A stretch of 64,000 bases of DNA from contig NSJX01000005.1 of the NCBI GenBank assembly GCA_002286715.1, positions 1,041,079-1,105,078 of the forward strand, read 5' to 3'. The position numbers were made by a program, and so were the translations under genes. Source of the DNA: Dentipellis sp. KUC8613. Lineage: Eukaryota; Basidiomycota; Agaricomycetes; Russulales; Hericiaceae. The notes beneath the pieces are model-generated. The model saw only the letters and a list, made by a program, of their open reading frames with translations, searched no databases and had not been told where the DNA came from. Below, piece after piece: positions 25,055-37,900 of this stretch; position 1 is the first letter of the stretch, and each line of letters starts with the position of its first letter.

Positions 25055-28000
25055 TCATTGGACGACGCAACCGTCCTTCGAGTCCTTCGAGCCTTTAGCG
25101 TCACGGCCACGTTTCGTAGTGCCCCGGCGCGTATCGGTTGGGGGCAGCCCACCTGGCACACCCGCCGCAGCAACCTCTTCTCCGTGGTCGGGAACCGTAG
25201 ACGGGCCAGAATAGACACTCATCTTCGACCCCCTCTGCACGCCATCCGCCTCCGAGCGGCCGCCATCCGAGAACGTCACGCTGTGGTCCGTATCGGCAAC
25301 GGATCCCGCAGACTTAACGTCGCTGTTGTTCGCATGCCGACTACGACTGGACAAGCTCTCGCCAGTCGTCGTCATACTCCGCATACTCGACGTATTGCGC
25401 GCCGTACTGATGCTCGACACCGACCGCGGGCGCTCACGCTGTGGCTTTGGCTCCTTGTTCCGGATGAGGATGCTGAGCTTGCGCCGAATGACGTTCTCCT
25501 CGCGCGGGACGGGCGACTTGGACGTGCCATGGGCCAGCGACGCGGAAGAAGCCGAGCGCGCGGGCTCCGGCGAAAGAGACGCCCGCGAGCGCTTGAACGG
25601 GTGCGGGACCTTGTATGCGCTGGGCGGGTTGACGAGCCCCGACTGCAGCGGCAGCGGGCTAGGGGCGCTGTCAAGACTGGCACGCGACGAGCTGGCGCCG
25701 AAACCGTCCGAGGCGGGCGTAGTGGCGGTCGCGGTGCCGCGCGCTGCGGAGATGAAGTCAACCGGAGTGCCCCGTTCGGCGAACTGGGCGTAGAGAAGCA
25801 GCTGGGATCGGAGGTCGCATGTCGGGGGCGCTCGGCCTGCGCATTTTGAGTGGCATATGAGGCTGCATTGAGAGCAGAGAACAGCGCTCTTCTTTACGTT
25901 CTCCATGCACACCCTGCAGACGACGGCTGCGACGCAAGCAATCCCCATTGTTAGCCCACACTCTCGAAGAAACGCGAAAAAGAACAAGCCACTCACGTTT
26001 GCTGAAGGTCGTCTTGACAAAGGTGTGTTCTCGAATGGCAAAGTCGTTGTCCGACGTGGCTGACGCGACAGGGGATGAGGGGCCATTGGACGACCGCCGC
26101 GGCGAGCCTGAGATGATGTCGTCGAGCCTTGGTCGCTCAGGCAGTGGCGCCTCAATGTCCAGCGAGGCGAGGTGGCGCACGGCGTCGCTGTTCTTTGCGA
26201 GATCAGCGCTGACGCGGCGCAGGAACGGAATGCTGTCCTGCGGGCGGAGGTCCTGCCAAACACATTCGTCAGCAAGCGCACACAAGCGCCAGAAAGAGGA
26301 AGGTCCATACCTTGTGGGCACCCCAGTGCGTCTTGAGCCATTCATGCTCACAGAGCAGGTCGGCACTGGGTCGCAGCGACGGGTCCTTGTTGAAGCAAAG
26401 CTGGAGGAAGTCGGTGAGAGCCGGGGAGCAGCCCTCGGGGAGCGGCGGCATTTCGTCTTCGACGATGCGGAACATGACTGCCGAGCGGGGTCGAGGTCAG
26501 TAAGTCACGCGATAACAGCCGCGCCCAGGATGACATACCCGTCATGGAATTCGCGATGTCGCCGTACGGCGGTCGGCCCGTCAGGAGCTCGATGACGGTG
26601 CACGCGAGGGACCAGATGTCGGACTTGGGCGAGGCTCCCTTGAGCTCGATGACCTCAGGGGCCATCCAGTTCGGTGTGCCCGCGACGTCCTTGATCTCAC
26701 GTTCCATAGCGCGCAGGTTCAGGGACACACCAAAGTCCGACAGCTTTACGTTGCCGTTCTTCGTCGTGAGGATATTCGCGGCCTTAAGATCACAGTGCAC
26801 GACGTCGCTCCGGTGCAGGTAATGTAGCCCCTCCAGAATCTTGACGACGTAGCTCGCCACGAGGCGCTCGTTGAGCTTCCCGAATGCCTTGAGCGTCTGC
26901 CCCAGCGAGCCGTTCTCAGCATACCTGCAAGCGACGTCAGCGTCCCGCAGGAATGGTAGAAAGGTACATATGGACGCACTCAAGCACGATGCTAAGCGTC
27001 ATCTCGTCGCGCGCCATGCCCTCATACTTGACGATGCTCGGGTGCGACAGGCTCTTGACAAGATCGACCTCGCGCATCAGCTGCGTCACTTCTTCCTCCT
27101 TCAGCCCCTCGAGCCCGATGCGCTTCACCGCCACCATCTGCCCCGTGTTGAGATTCAACGCGCGATACACCGATCCAAACTGCCCGCGACCGATACAATT
27201 ACCCAATTGCTATCACCCGCCTCACCGTCAGCACACGCCGAAACACCGACACAGCCGAGGACAACACTCACATACTGCGTCGACGCCTTGCCCTCCTCCT
27301 TCACAATCAACGTCTGTCTCACCGCGCTCCCATCCATCGAGTCCCGCAACAGCAAATCGCTCGCACTCGCATTGCTCGAGCCCACCCCCAGATTCACCAT
27401 ACTCTCAAACCTCGACCTTCTCGCCGGCTTGCCACCAAACTCGTCGTACGAATTCGGACGCGGCCGTCGCCTGGAACTCGCGCCGTCCACCTCGCTCTGA
27501 AAGCGGCCCCGCGGCAGCCTGTCCTTGTCCTTGTCGCGCCCCGACGGCGCTTCGCCGTCCGGTGACGGCGACCCCTGGCTGTGATCGCTCGACACTGCAC
27601 GAGGGAACGGCACCGGGGCGTCCTGCTCGGCGTCCTCGCCGCCCTCGGGACTGCCGCGGCGCGGGAGGAGCCCGGGGCGCACGGACACGCCCGCCTTGGT
27701 GCTGTTGCGGCGGAGCATGACGCGGCCGGTCGGGGAGATCGGGGCGTCGGGCGACGCGTCGCGGCGGAACGCAGGGTCGCGCGGGAGGAGCACGGGCGTG
27801 TCGACCGAGTGGCGCGCGCGGTGCGTCGGGCGGCGCGCGGGGAACTGCGGGAGCGCGTCGACGCTGCCGCCGGGCGTCGCGCCGCCGCCGATGATCGCGA
27901 GCTTGCGCGGGGGCGAGATCGACAGCGGGCTGCCCGTGCGCGTGTCCGCGGCGCGCTCGGGCGACTTGTGCCGGATCGGGACGGGCTTGGACATGGACTG

Positions 28001-31000
28001 CATCGCGTCGAGGAAGTCGTCGGGCCACTTGCCTTTGCCGAGCTTGATGCGCTCCACCTTCTCGCGTTCGCGTTCGCGTTCTCGCTCGTGGTCCCGCGCC
28101 GGGACCATCACGAACCCCTCCTCGACCTCCTCCGCGACCCGCGTCAGATCCACGCCCGCACTCTCGCTCGGCCGCCGCTCCCGCATCCGCACCGGCGACG
28201 CAGGCGCCGCCTCCGCCCTCTTCTTCCCCACCTCATCCGCAACCGCGCTCCCCTCCGTGCGCGTAAACGACGGATACTCCGACGGCACAAACGACGTCGC
28301 CTCCGTCGTCATCGTCCGCATCGTGCCGAACCTACCTCCGCCCCCACCCCCACCACCGCGATCCCACAGGCTCGAATAGCCACTCGACTCGGTCACACCC
28401 GTGCTGATCGACGTCACGCTCTGCCGCACGCCCAGCGGGACCGGCCCAAACGCGTCCTCGCCCTCCTCGCGCACCGAGTCGCCGACCGACGCACGCACCG
28501 AGTCCGACATGGACATGGACGGGCGCGCGCGCAGCGGCGAGCGCGCGGGCACGATCGGCGGCACCTCGTCGCGCTCGCTGCCCGTCGGCGTCCTCCGCCC
28601 CGCCGTGCGCCCGTCGCTCGACGCGCCGTCGCCGTCGCCCTCGCCGTCGCCCTCGGGGCTGTCCGCGCGCACCGTCGGCAGCGCGGGCGCGGGCGGGCTC
28701 CACCGCTTGCGCGCCACCATGCCGGACGGGCTCGTTGGCGCGGACAGGTTCGGCGTCGACGCGGCCGCGCGCTGGGAGCCGTAGAAGCCGCTCTTGCTGG
28801 AGGGATTCGACGTCGAGTTGGAATTGGAATTAGAGGTTGAGTTGGAGTTGGAATTGGAAGTCGAGTGGGAGTGGGAATTGGACAGGATGCTGGATGTGCC
28901 GGGCGCCTCGGCCCACTGCAGCAGCGCGAGCACGGTGCGCGCGACGCGCGCGAGCGCGTCGGGCGCGCCGTCGAGCAGGTCGTCGCGGCGGAAGCGCGCG
29001 TCCGCGGGCAGCCCGTGCTGCGCGCACGCGGCGAGGAAGCGCGTCACGTTCGCCGTGCGCACGCGGCCGTCCTCGCGCGCGTCGATGCGCGCGATCGAGC
29101 CCGGGCGCAGCTTGTTCATCAGCCTGCGCAAACAGAACATGGAGAGCATGAGTTCGAGTTCAAGTTCGAGCACGGCCATGGGGAGACAGAAGCCCGGATA
29201 TGGGAAGGAGAAGAAGAAGGGGAAGGAGAAGGGGAAGGAGGCACTTACACGCAGAGCACGTACCCGTCGCGCAGCGCCTCGCCGAAGACACGCCGCTCGC
29301 GCTCCTCGCCCGCGGGCGTGGCGCCGTTGTTGCGGCCCCACACGCGCTCGAGGCGCACGAGCGCGCTCATGCGCGCGTCGACCTCCGCCGCCTCGCGCGC
29401 GGCGAGTCCGCCGAGCGGGCGCACGAGCTCGCGGCACAGGGCTGCTGCTGCCGAGCGCAGGGCGGCGCGGTCGTCCGGGTCCGCGGGGCTAGGAGCGCCG
29501 TCCTTGTCCTTGTCTTTGTCCTTGGAGGGGGAGGTGGCTGGATGCGCGGTATTGGTGGATGTATGCGCGATACTGGTGGATGTATGCGCGATATTGCCGG
29601 GTGTATGCGTCGCAGTGCTCGCAAGCGAGGCCACGCTCGCGCTCGCGCCCGCATGCCGCGGCGGGACGTACGCCCTGCCCGCACCCGGGCCCTGCGCATG
29701 CGTCGGGGTGACAGACCTCGCCCTCTGCGCAGACGACAGCGTCGGCGACAGCGCGCGCGGTCTTGAAATCGGAATCGGGGATGTCGTGCGCGTCGGTGTG
29801 CTCGGCGACGGCGACGTCCCGCGGTCGACCGAGGGCCGGCGCGGGGCGTCCAGCGATGGCCGTCGTGTCCCCGTCTCCATCGACGGGCGGCGCGCGCCGC
29901 CGTCGACCGAGGGCCGTTTCGTGCCGGCGTCGATCGACCCGCGGCGCACGGTCGACGGCGACGCTGTGCGCTCCCCAAGGGGTAGATGCGACGCTGATGC
30001 CGATCCCGCGGGGCCCTTGTACAGACTCGATCCGCCCGCGCCCCCGCTCCCGCTTGCAGCGCGCGGGCTGCGCGCGCGTATCGGGCTGGGGCTGGGGCTG
30101 GGACTAGTGGCGCGGGGCCTGCCGAGGCCGAGCTGCGCGTGCGACGTCCGGGTCGGCGTGGGGGTGTCGGGCGGGGAATGCGGCTCGCGGTCGCGGTCTC
30201 TGTCTCTTCGCGAGCCGCTGCGTGCGAGGGGGGATGATGGGGGCGACGGGAGAGGCAGAGAAGGCGATGAAGGAGACGAGGGGAGGAGGGGCGCGGGGCG
30301 GGGCTTGCGGCGGGGCGCGAGCGCGCTCGGGCCGCTGATGCTTTCCTTGGACGGCACCGAGCTGGACGGGGCGTGCCGCGCGCGCGTGGGCGTCGCGAGC
30401 GGGTCGAAGGACGGCACGGACGGCTGCGAGCGGGGCGAGGGCAGCGCGGGCGAGGACATGTGAAGCGCGGGGGACGACATGGACGCGCCGCGCAGCGAGG
30501 GCGCGAGGAACGGGGCCCAGCCGCCCGGGAGCGGCTCGTCGTCGTCGTCGCTGGAGACGGGGGACGCGGGCGCGCGCGGCGGGGGCGCGGCGGAGACGGA
30601 CGTCTTGCGCGTGCGGCGGAAGGTGACCTTGGATTCGAGGCGGCGCAGCCCGCGCGGCTTGTCCTTGTCTTTCTCCTTGTCCTTCGCGGGCGGCGGCGGC
30701 GTGCTGCTGCCAGCCGCGGGCGCCTCTTCCACGCGCACCTGCGCGCTCGGGCCTGCTCCCGCTCCTTTGCCCTTGCCCTTCTCCTTCTCCTTCTCTCGCT
30801 CCTTGCCCTTGGGCGAGCGCACGGGGGTGATGGTGCCGAACTCGTCCTCGGCGGGCAGCTGGGGCGGGGGCGACTTGGCGCGGGAACGCGTCGCGGAGCG
30901 GATGGAGTGCTCGAAGGACGAGCGGAGGCGCTTGAACGTGCGCGGGGCGGCCTCGCCCGCCTGCGACATCTCGGCGGCGGCAGTCGACGCGGTGGTCGCG

Positions 31001-31146
31001 GTCGAGGGCGTGTGTGCGTGCGTGTGCGTGTGGCTGAGGCGCGGCGGGGCCGGGGCCGGGGCTGGCGCAGGGGCGGACTTGCGCCCGAGGTGGAACGGGT
31101 TCGAGACGGAGACGCTGATTTTGGAGCTGGCGATGGCTGCGGCCAT
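25055..31146 (-). CDS. Calponin-homology + STE-type protein kinase (Cdc7/SepH-like) + C1 domain, 1886 aa
   Basis: Seven exons (minus): 31146-29249, 29123-27272, 27209-26980, 26924-26539, 26477-26311, 26252-25997, 25926-25055. The N-terminus is disordered and rich in Pro, Ser, Arg and Lys; the ATG at 31146 precedes AAAIASSKISVSVSNPFHL. A CH-like domain spans the exon 1-2 junction (about residues 575-720): FGEALRDGYVLCVLMNKL, RPGSIARI, NVTRFLAAC. A long low-complexity linker follows. The kinase (about 1252-1510) has GRGQFGSVYRALN, VAVKRI, VVHCDLKAANIL, LSDFG, and GTPNWMAPEVIEL. HRD is replaced by HCD. A C1-type zinc finger follows, with Cys/His spacing C-x2-C-x10-C-x2-C-x4-H-x2-C-x7-C. The best match is the septation-initiation (SIN/MEN) MEKK-like kinase group called cdc15/Cdc7/SepH, which triggers cytokinesis. 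Strong GC bias. The start is inferred; upstream in-frame codons exist. Confidence 0.82.
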
Positions 31147-31182
31147 GTGTGTGCGAGGGCATGCGAGGCCCGGGGCGAACGA

Positions 31183-31204
31183 TGGTGGTGGTGGTGGTGG
31201 TGGG
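31183..31204. repeat. TGG trinucleotide microsatellite
   Basis: About seven TGG units directly upstream of the kinase start codon, in its probable 5' leader. Confidence 0.7.
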
Positions 31205-32274
31205 TATGGTGGAGGGAACGAGAGGGCGCTTGCGCGGTCGTGGTGCGGCAGCGACGAGAGCTGGCGGGCGCGTGAGCGAGCACGAGGAGCACGGCGCCGG
31301 CGACGAGAATAGCAGCCACGGCAGTAAGCACGGCCAACAGGCGTGGAGTCGAAGCAGGACACGCACCGTTGCCTATCGCTGATAGTAATACTACACTGTC
31401 AGATGTGATCCTATCTGTATGCTTCTGAATCCTCGAGCTCGTTCCGGGCGTGTGTCCTCGGTTGCCGGTGGGACTGCAGCTTGCGTCCTGGACGCGCACG
31501 ACGGCGGACGAGCAGGGTGGACGCGCGGGAGAACGCGAGGGTGAGGAGGAGGAGGAAGAAAGAAAGGAGAGGGGGTAACGGAACGGTCGGAGAGAATCGA
31601 AGTGATGCGGCGCGACGCACGCTGGTGATCACGGGGAGAAGCTCTTCCCGGTACTGTCAGCCTCAACCGTCTGGCGCTGGTCAGTAGTCCTCTCAGTCTC
31701 TCAGTCTCTGCTCTGTCTGCCGTGTTGTCGCTCTGTCGACGTCGTCGACGCTGCACGCGAGCAGACACGGCCCAGCACGAGGCGAGGAATTATTACACCG
31801 CAACGGCGACTCGCGCCTTCGCGACCGACACCTCTGATCAGTCACCGACGGTGACTCTCCAGCCAATCGACGCAGTCCCAGCACACGGCGGACCCACTCC
31901 ACCAGTACCGCATCTCGATAATTTGAAGCATCGCTTTTGCCTGATGCTAATGACTACTACACATCGTACTAGGCCTAGTAGCCAGCAGTCTAAGCAATCG
32001 CGCTAGCGCACAGCGACCCGACGCGCCCGTCCCTGGACGCCAGAGCGGACACCTTCCAAGCGTCCGGGTGCGTCCCACACGTTCCGAGCCCGACCACGAC
32101 GCGCAGATAGTGCCTGACACGCCCGCCTGATCGCGTCACCTCCATCCTTTCCCCGCGCCGCCTGCTTCGAACCCTGCGTGCGTCCCGGATTCCGAGGCCC
32201 GAGGCCCGCACGCGTCGCATCCCCACGCGCACACACTCACACACGCACGCACCTGCACCTCCATCGCCGCAGCT

Positions 32275-32300
32275 GTAACAGTAACAGTAACAGTAACAGT
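32275..32300. repeat. GTAACA hexanucleotide microsatellite
   Basis: Four perfect GTAACA units plus a partial fifth, in non-coding sequence. Confidence 0.75.
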
Positions 32301-34957
32301 TCCCGTTACGCGCCCACCACCAGGCGCGCCGTTTCGCCCTCACCTGCACTCACCAGCCCTGTCTTGAAGCCTGACGTCGCAATGACGGCGTGGCGCCCGC
32401 CGCCTACCCCACACCGCTGCGTCATCCGTCGCGTCACGGGGATCCTCCCATCCAGTCCATCCAGTCCATACATGAACACCGCCCGATGGATGCCGATGCC
32501 GATGCCAGATCAGAGATAGATAGCCAGCGACGCGCTGTCCACCAACGCACCGGGATGGGGATACCGCTACGCCCTCGCGCCCGTACCCGGATACGGCCCG
32601 CCTCGCATCTCCGCTATAACACGGAGACCACGGGCACACTCGAGCGTGCACCGTAAAACGTGGTTCGCGGCTCGCGGTTTACGGCTCGCGCACGTTTCAA
32701 GCCTAGCGCGCGCTCGCTCATGTATACAGAGCCCGACGCCCCGCGTCCGCGTCCTCGACCTCGACGCCGCACCAACCCAAAAGCATCGCAGACGGGTCCC
32801 CAGGCACGGCCCGGTGACACTGCATGCATGCATGCACGCACGCAGAAGCCCGAGTGCAGACGCGGCCCGGAATGGCAGGAGGGGGCGGTTCTGTCAGGCG
32901 CGGATCGCCCGCGCACATCTGATAGGGGCGGCGGCGCGGCTGGGGCTGGGGCTGACAGATGCCATGCATAGACTGAGTGCTGAGTACTGAGGCTCAGAGG
33001 ACTGTGGGGGTGGCGCGGACGGCAGCTGGCAATCGGGACATGCATGTGCACGAGGCGCGCGGTGGGGCCTGCGTAGACGTAGACTTTACGCTCGTCCCCG
33101 CGCGGCGCGTGGAGTACGTATGCACGCAGGAGACACAGAGGGGCCAGCTGGAACAAGGTTATGGTTATTCGGGTCGAAATGTCGGGAGCGTCGGCCGCGG
33201 TGCCGTGCTTCGCGAAGGCGTCGCCTGTTTGCATCCCGTGGACGTACGCGTGTGAGGGATGCATGCATGCATGCAAAGGACAGACATGTCACGGAGCTAG
33301 CATTGCCATATCCCTCCCTCCACTGATAGAGCCTCGGCAGAGCGGATTGGAGCGGCAGGGTGGGGGTTGCCGACGCCTCCGTGCGCCCGCATCTGCTATC
33401 TGACACTGACAGGCCATTCAGAAGAGTGGCATGCACCCATATGCGAATGCCATGGATTCGGACTAGAGCACGTCATGTAGAGTCTTCCACGGCGGGAGGG
33501 CCATTGCTGGTCCATTGAAGGCCTATCGCCGGAACATTGCATTGCACGGGCCCAGATTAGAACGGACTGACGCGTCCGCCCCGACGTTTGTGGGACTGCC
33601 CTGAGCGGTGGGAGATAGCGAAGCGCGGCGGCACGTCGGATGCGCGAGGGCGCGGGGAGCTTCGAATTCTGAGACCGGAACAGGAATGCATATGGAGGCC
33701 CTGATCATGGCGGGCGAAAGAATGATAATTGGGCGTTGTGATCGGAGAGTTGCATTCTTTTGACGTCGGTGTGGTGAGTTCAGGCTATACCAGCCGGGAT
33801 CGTCCATTCGAGGACGAGAGTCACGACAGCGAGGGCGGTCCGAGGGGATGTTCATCACGATTCGCGATGTGCCAAGATGTGTGGGCATTGTGGCGGCCTG
33901 TCACCTTAGTGCGTGCGTGAAAGCCGCGTGGACTGCGACATATCGCCGAGCAAGATGTGCGAGTCCAGTACTTGCTTGAAGGACCAAGGTATGACAGCTA
34001 TGCGACCCCTCGAGTGCGGCCACTTCGCAGATTCAGTGATAGCTGGCCAAGCATAGCAGCTGTCAGCGCGCAGCAGCGGGATTCCCAAGGCAGATGGCAT
34101 GTGCTTGCGCTACACCTAGAACTGAAGAGTGCGCGAACATCAAGGACCAAATGTCAGTGGGAATGCGGGATATAGATGAGAGCCCACCGGGATATATGCG
34201 GCGCTGACATGCTGTGCGTGACGTTCTGTCCGTGGAATGAATGAAATGGCAGTGAAAGCGATAGGCTGCGCAGCTGTACGCTCGTGAGTTTGCGCGCATA
34301 CATGAAGCATATGACTGGCTGTTTCGAGCTTGTATGGCATATCTGCGATTTATGTGGCAAAGAGCCAGATGAGAGAACTTGGCGGATGTGCGAAGAAGCG
34401 CAGTGCGCATATACAGTATCTGCAATGTACCAAGTAGAATACTGTGGACGAAAGAGTCATGAACATGGTTACTCACCTGGGACGTGTATATGCATTGCGT
34501 TCTAGATAGAACGAATCCAATGCATTGGGGTGGATACAATTGCAGATAACGGAAAGACTGTCGCAGGGCATGCTACTCGCGATTCTCTCGAGCGCCACGC
34601 CCGGCAATAAATCGACGAATCCTGGAAAAAGCATCCGCCCACCATAGTTAGCAAGACGAAACGAGTATCAAGAGCGTACCATTTGGACATTGTCCACAGC
34701 TCCCGGCGTCGTGGACGTCAAGAGCGAGCAGCACGCGCGGCTGACGCGACGCGCCGGACGCGTTCAAAGCGCTGTGGCGTGGGAGCGTCGGAGCTCCAAC
34801 CTTGTCGGGCACGCGCGCATTGATGACTCCATCTTCCCACCAGCGATAAGTTGTCTCCCGACGACGACGACCGCAACCCCGCCGACAATACAGCGTCGCC
34901 AGCGACGACGACACAGACTGGTTTATTAGGCTGCAGGCTACTGTACTTAAGCTGAGG

Positions 34958-37900
34958 ATGACGACCCGCTCGCAAGCCAAGGCTGCGACCCGACAGACCC
35001 GTAGCGCTGCCCACGAGAAGGAGAACAAGAAGGCGGCAGTGGCGAAGGCGAAGCCGCCGCCGGCGAGGACAAGCACGAAGGACAGGAAGGGCAAGGGCAA
35101 GGCGAAGGTCGAGGTGTATTGTCTTTGTAAGGGTGTCGACGATGGCACACCTATGGTCCAGTGTGGCCTTTGTAAGGACTGGTGCGTATCCGGCCAGGGG
35201 CTTCACTGCGTCCCGCGTCGGTGACTGCTTTTACTGACGATGGTACACAGGTTCCATTTTCGATGCATTGATCTCAAGAGAGAAGATGCGGATGAGATTG
35301 GTGAGTATCCAGCGATTGCTCTTTTTTTTTTCTGTCGTATACTGATCATGCTCGCAGTCATGTACGTCTGCCAGGCATGCACAGAGAAGACAGGACGCCG
35401 CACCGTCAGTAAGTATCGGCTTTTCCGTGCCCACTCCTGCTACGCTCCTTGGCATTTGGCGTCTCCATACTGTGGCCCCCATGTAATTCACCGCTTCATG
35501 TATCCACGTCACGTCTTTCTCTCCGTGTCTGCTGCTCTGCCCCGCGCCGGAGGTGCTCGAGGAGTGTTGGCTATCGCCCTACAAGCGCAGTAGTATCGTA
35601 GACTGCACCGCAGCAGCCGACGGGCGCCTTGGCCTGAGGTCTTGAGTGATAGCCGCTGGCGGGACAGCCGTCCTGCACGAGCACCGTGCACAGGCACCGG
35701 CGGGAAAGCGCATTCGCATTGCCTGGAGTGACCCGTTTCCACCATGCGTGCCCTCGTCCTTTTTGCGTGTTGTGTGCGTCCGCAGCGTTGCTGACTTGCA
35801 TCCGTGTTGTTTGTTTGATTAGAGGACTGGGAAGGCCCCGATGCCGTCGAGCCCGTGTCGCCTGAAGAGCCACCTGCGCCCGAGAACGCATCCGTGAAAG
35901 CAGAGGAGTTGGAGGAGGAGGAGGAGGAGGAGAAGCCAGAGCCGGCGGAGGTGTCCGAGTCGAGCGACGATGGGACGGAGGATGAGTATGTCGAGGAGAC
36001 AGGGAAGAAAAGCAAGGGCAAGGGAAAGGGAAAGGTGCGTCGTGTGCTGCTCTTCTGTCGATTGTGTACTGACCGCGTGTGTCCAGCAAACCTCCCGACG
36101 GGTTCACGACTCTGATTCCGACTCAGACGATGCAGGGAAGAAAGCATCTACCAGCAATGCACGCAAGCTCAGCGTCAGCACGATCAAGTCCCAGTCTGCC
36201 ACAAGGTCCATGTCTCCAGCGTCGTCGCATGCCCACCTGAAGCGCAAGTCGTCTACCCATGCGCCACCCGCGAAACGAACACGCTCAGGATCGACTGCGG
36301 CCGACGACCCCACGCGCAAGTACTGCTTGAGCAAGCTGCGGGAGATGCTGCTCAAGATTTTCATGACGTACGGGTCAGAAAAGAAGCCAGAGGAGTTGTC
36401 GGAAGAAGAGAAGGCAGCGTTGGAGGCGCGGGCGAATACCTACGCAGATACGCTCGAGCAGTGTATGTACGACTCCCATGCGGAGGCGGATAAGGGCAAG
36501 CAGAGCGCAGGCGCGAAGTACAAGTACGCGTCCTTCATATTCACCTTTTATATTGCTGACGCGTTTCTAGGGAGCGATTCCGGATGATTAGCTTCAACCT
36601 GCCCCAGGCGGATCGTGTACAATTGCATCAGCGAATCGTATCAGGCGACCTTGCACCAGTGACGCTGGCAGGGATGTCCTCGACTGATCTGGCTTCAGAG
36701 GAGACGCGTGCGTCGATCAAGCATGCAGAAGAAGAGGCACTCGCACACTCTATCTTGCAGAAGGCGACCGTGCCGCGCGCAAAAATTACACATAAAGGTC
36801 TCGAGGACATCGAGGATGTCAACGAAGACCTGGCGCGACAGCGGCAGCGCGAAATCGCGCGTGAAGAGGAGGAAGAGGAGCGTGAACGCAAAGAGAGGGA
36901 GCGCGAACGGCAAGCGAGGATGAGGCCCCGCGCGCCGTCAGCGTCTATGCCGCCTGAGTCGCCAATTACACCGTCTGGGCCGTCTTCATGGGGCGCACCA
37001 CCGCCTGTCCCGCTGCATGCTATGCAGACATCTCCCATTGACGCGACGCCCTATGGCATCACCCGACCGCCCATCAATCCTTTGTTCATGCCCTCTGCTT
37101 CGGACATGCAGCCTCTCGAGACAGAACTCAACCTAGGCGATCTCATTCACATCGACGAGGAGCCCACCGATGCCGCTACACTACCAACGCCTGCTCTCGA
37201 AAAGGGACCTGGTGCTGCCGAGCTTGCTGCGCCTGTCCCCGAGCCTGCAATGACCCCTACTCAGCCCGTCACCGGCATCTCACCGTTCGCGGCGAACAAT
37301 CCCGACATGGCGCCCCGTGCCTCGTTCGACCTGAGCACCTTATGGTCCGGGCCTTCAGACACGAAGCGAGAAGACGGCCTGGAGCTCGACCGCCCGCCGA
37401 CCCCGCCACCGGACATAGGGGAGCAACACGAGGCGATGGTGGATGGGGATGGGGACCACGAGATGCATGTGGAGGCGCACGTCGAGACGGAGGCTGATGA
37501 TCAGGACTTCGACATGTTTTTGGAGAGGGACGAGGACGAGCAGCCCGCCGAGCCCGAGGCGCCCCAGCCGAGTCCGGAAGAGGTATTTGAGAAGCTGCCG
37601 CATGTGTGGACTGGCATTGTAAGTTTCCTGCTAGATCACCCTGTTCGCCTGTGCTGATCTGTTCTTTGTGGCTCTGCAGCTCAGCATGCCTCTCGACTCG
37701 ACCATCCCACAAGAGACGCACGTCTTCGCACGACAGATCGGTGGGCGCACTCTAGAGCAGGATTCGCCGTTGTGGAGAACCTTGTTCCCCATGGAGCAGC
37801 TGCGCATTGACGGCCGCGTGCCCGTGCCCAACTCGGCGAATTACCTCTTGCAGTCGCGTATGAATTCTACGAAGGAGCTCGTTGCCGTCACCTTCGATCC

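Larger units (their letters stand above)
31147..34957. other. Gene-poor, GC-rich 3.8 kb interval between divergent genes
   Basis: Largest gap in the window, lying between the kinase (left) and the Bye1-like gene (right), so it must carry both promoters. It contains microsatellites: a TGG run at about 31183-31204, a GTAACA hexamer run at 32275-32300 and ATGC-rich palindromic runs near 32823 and 33258. ORFs up to 220 codons exist but have biased composition and no motifs; I see no gene. Confidence 0.5.

Noticed and set aside
27581..31312. Long ORFs (up to 532 codons) on the + strand opposite the kinase gene
   Set aside because: By-products of extreme GC content. They are repetitive Arg/Ala/Gly-rich and lack motifs, whereas the minus-strand frame has CH, kinase and C1 signatures.
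32614..33276. 220-codon minus-strand ORF in the 31-35 kb gap
   Set aside because: Contains ATGC-repeat-derived His/Met/Ala runs and matches no family or splice pattern.
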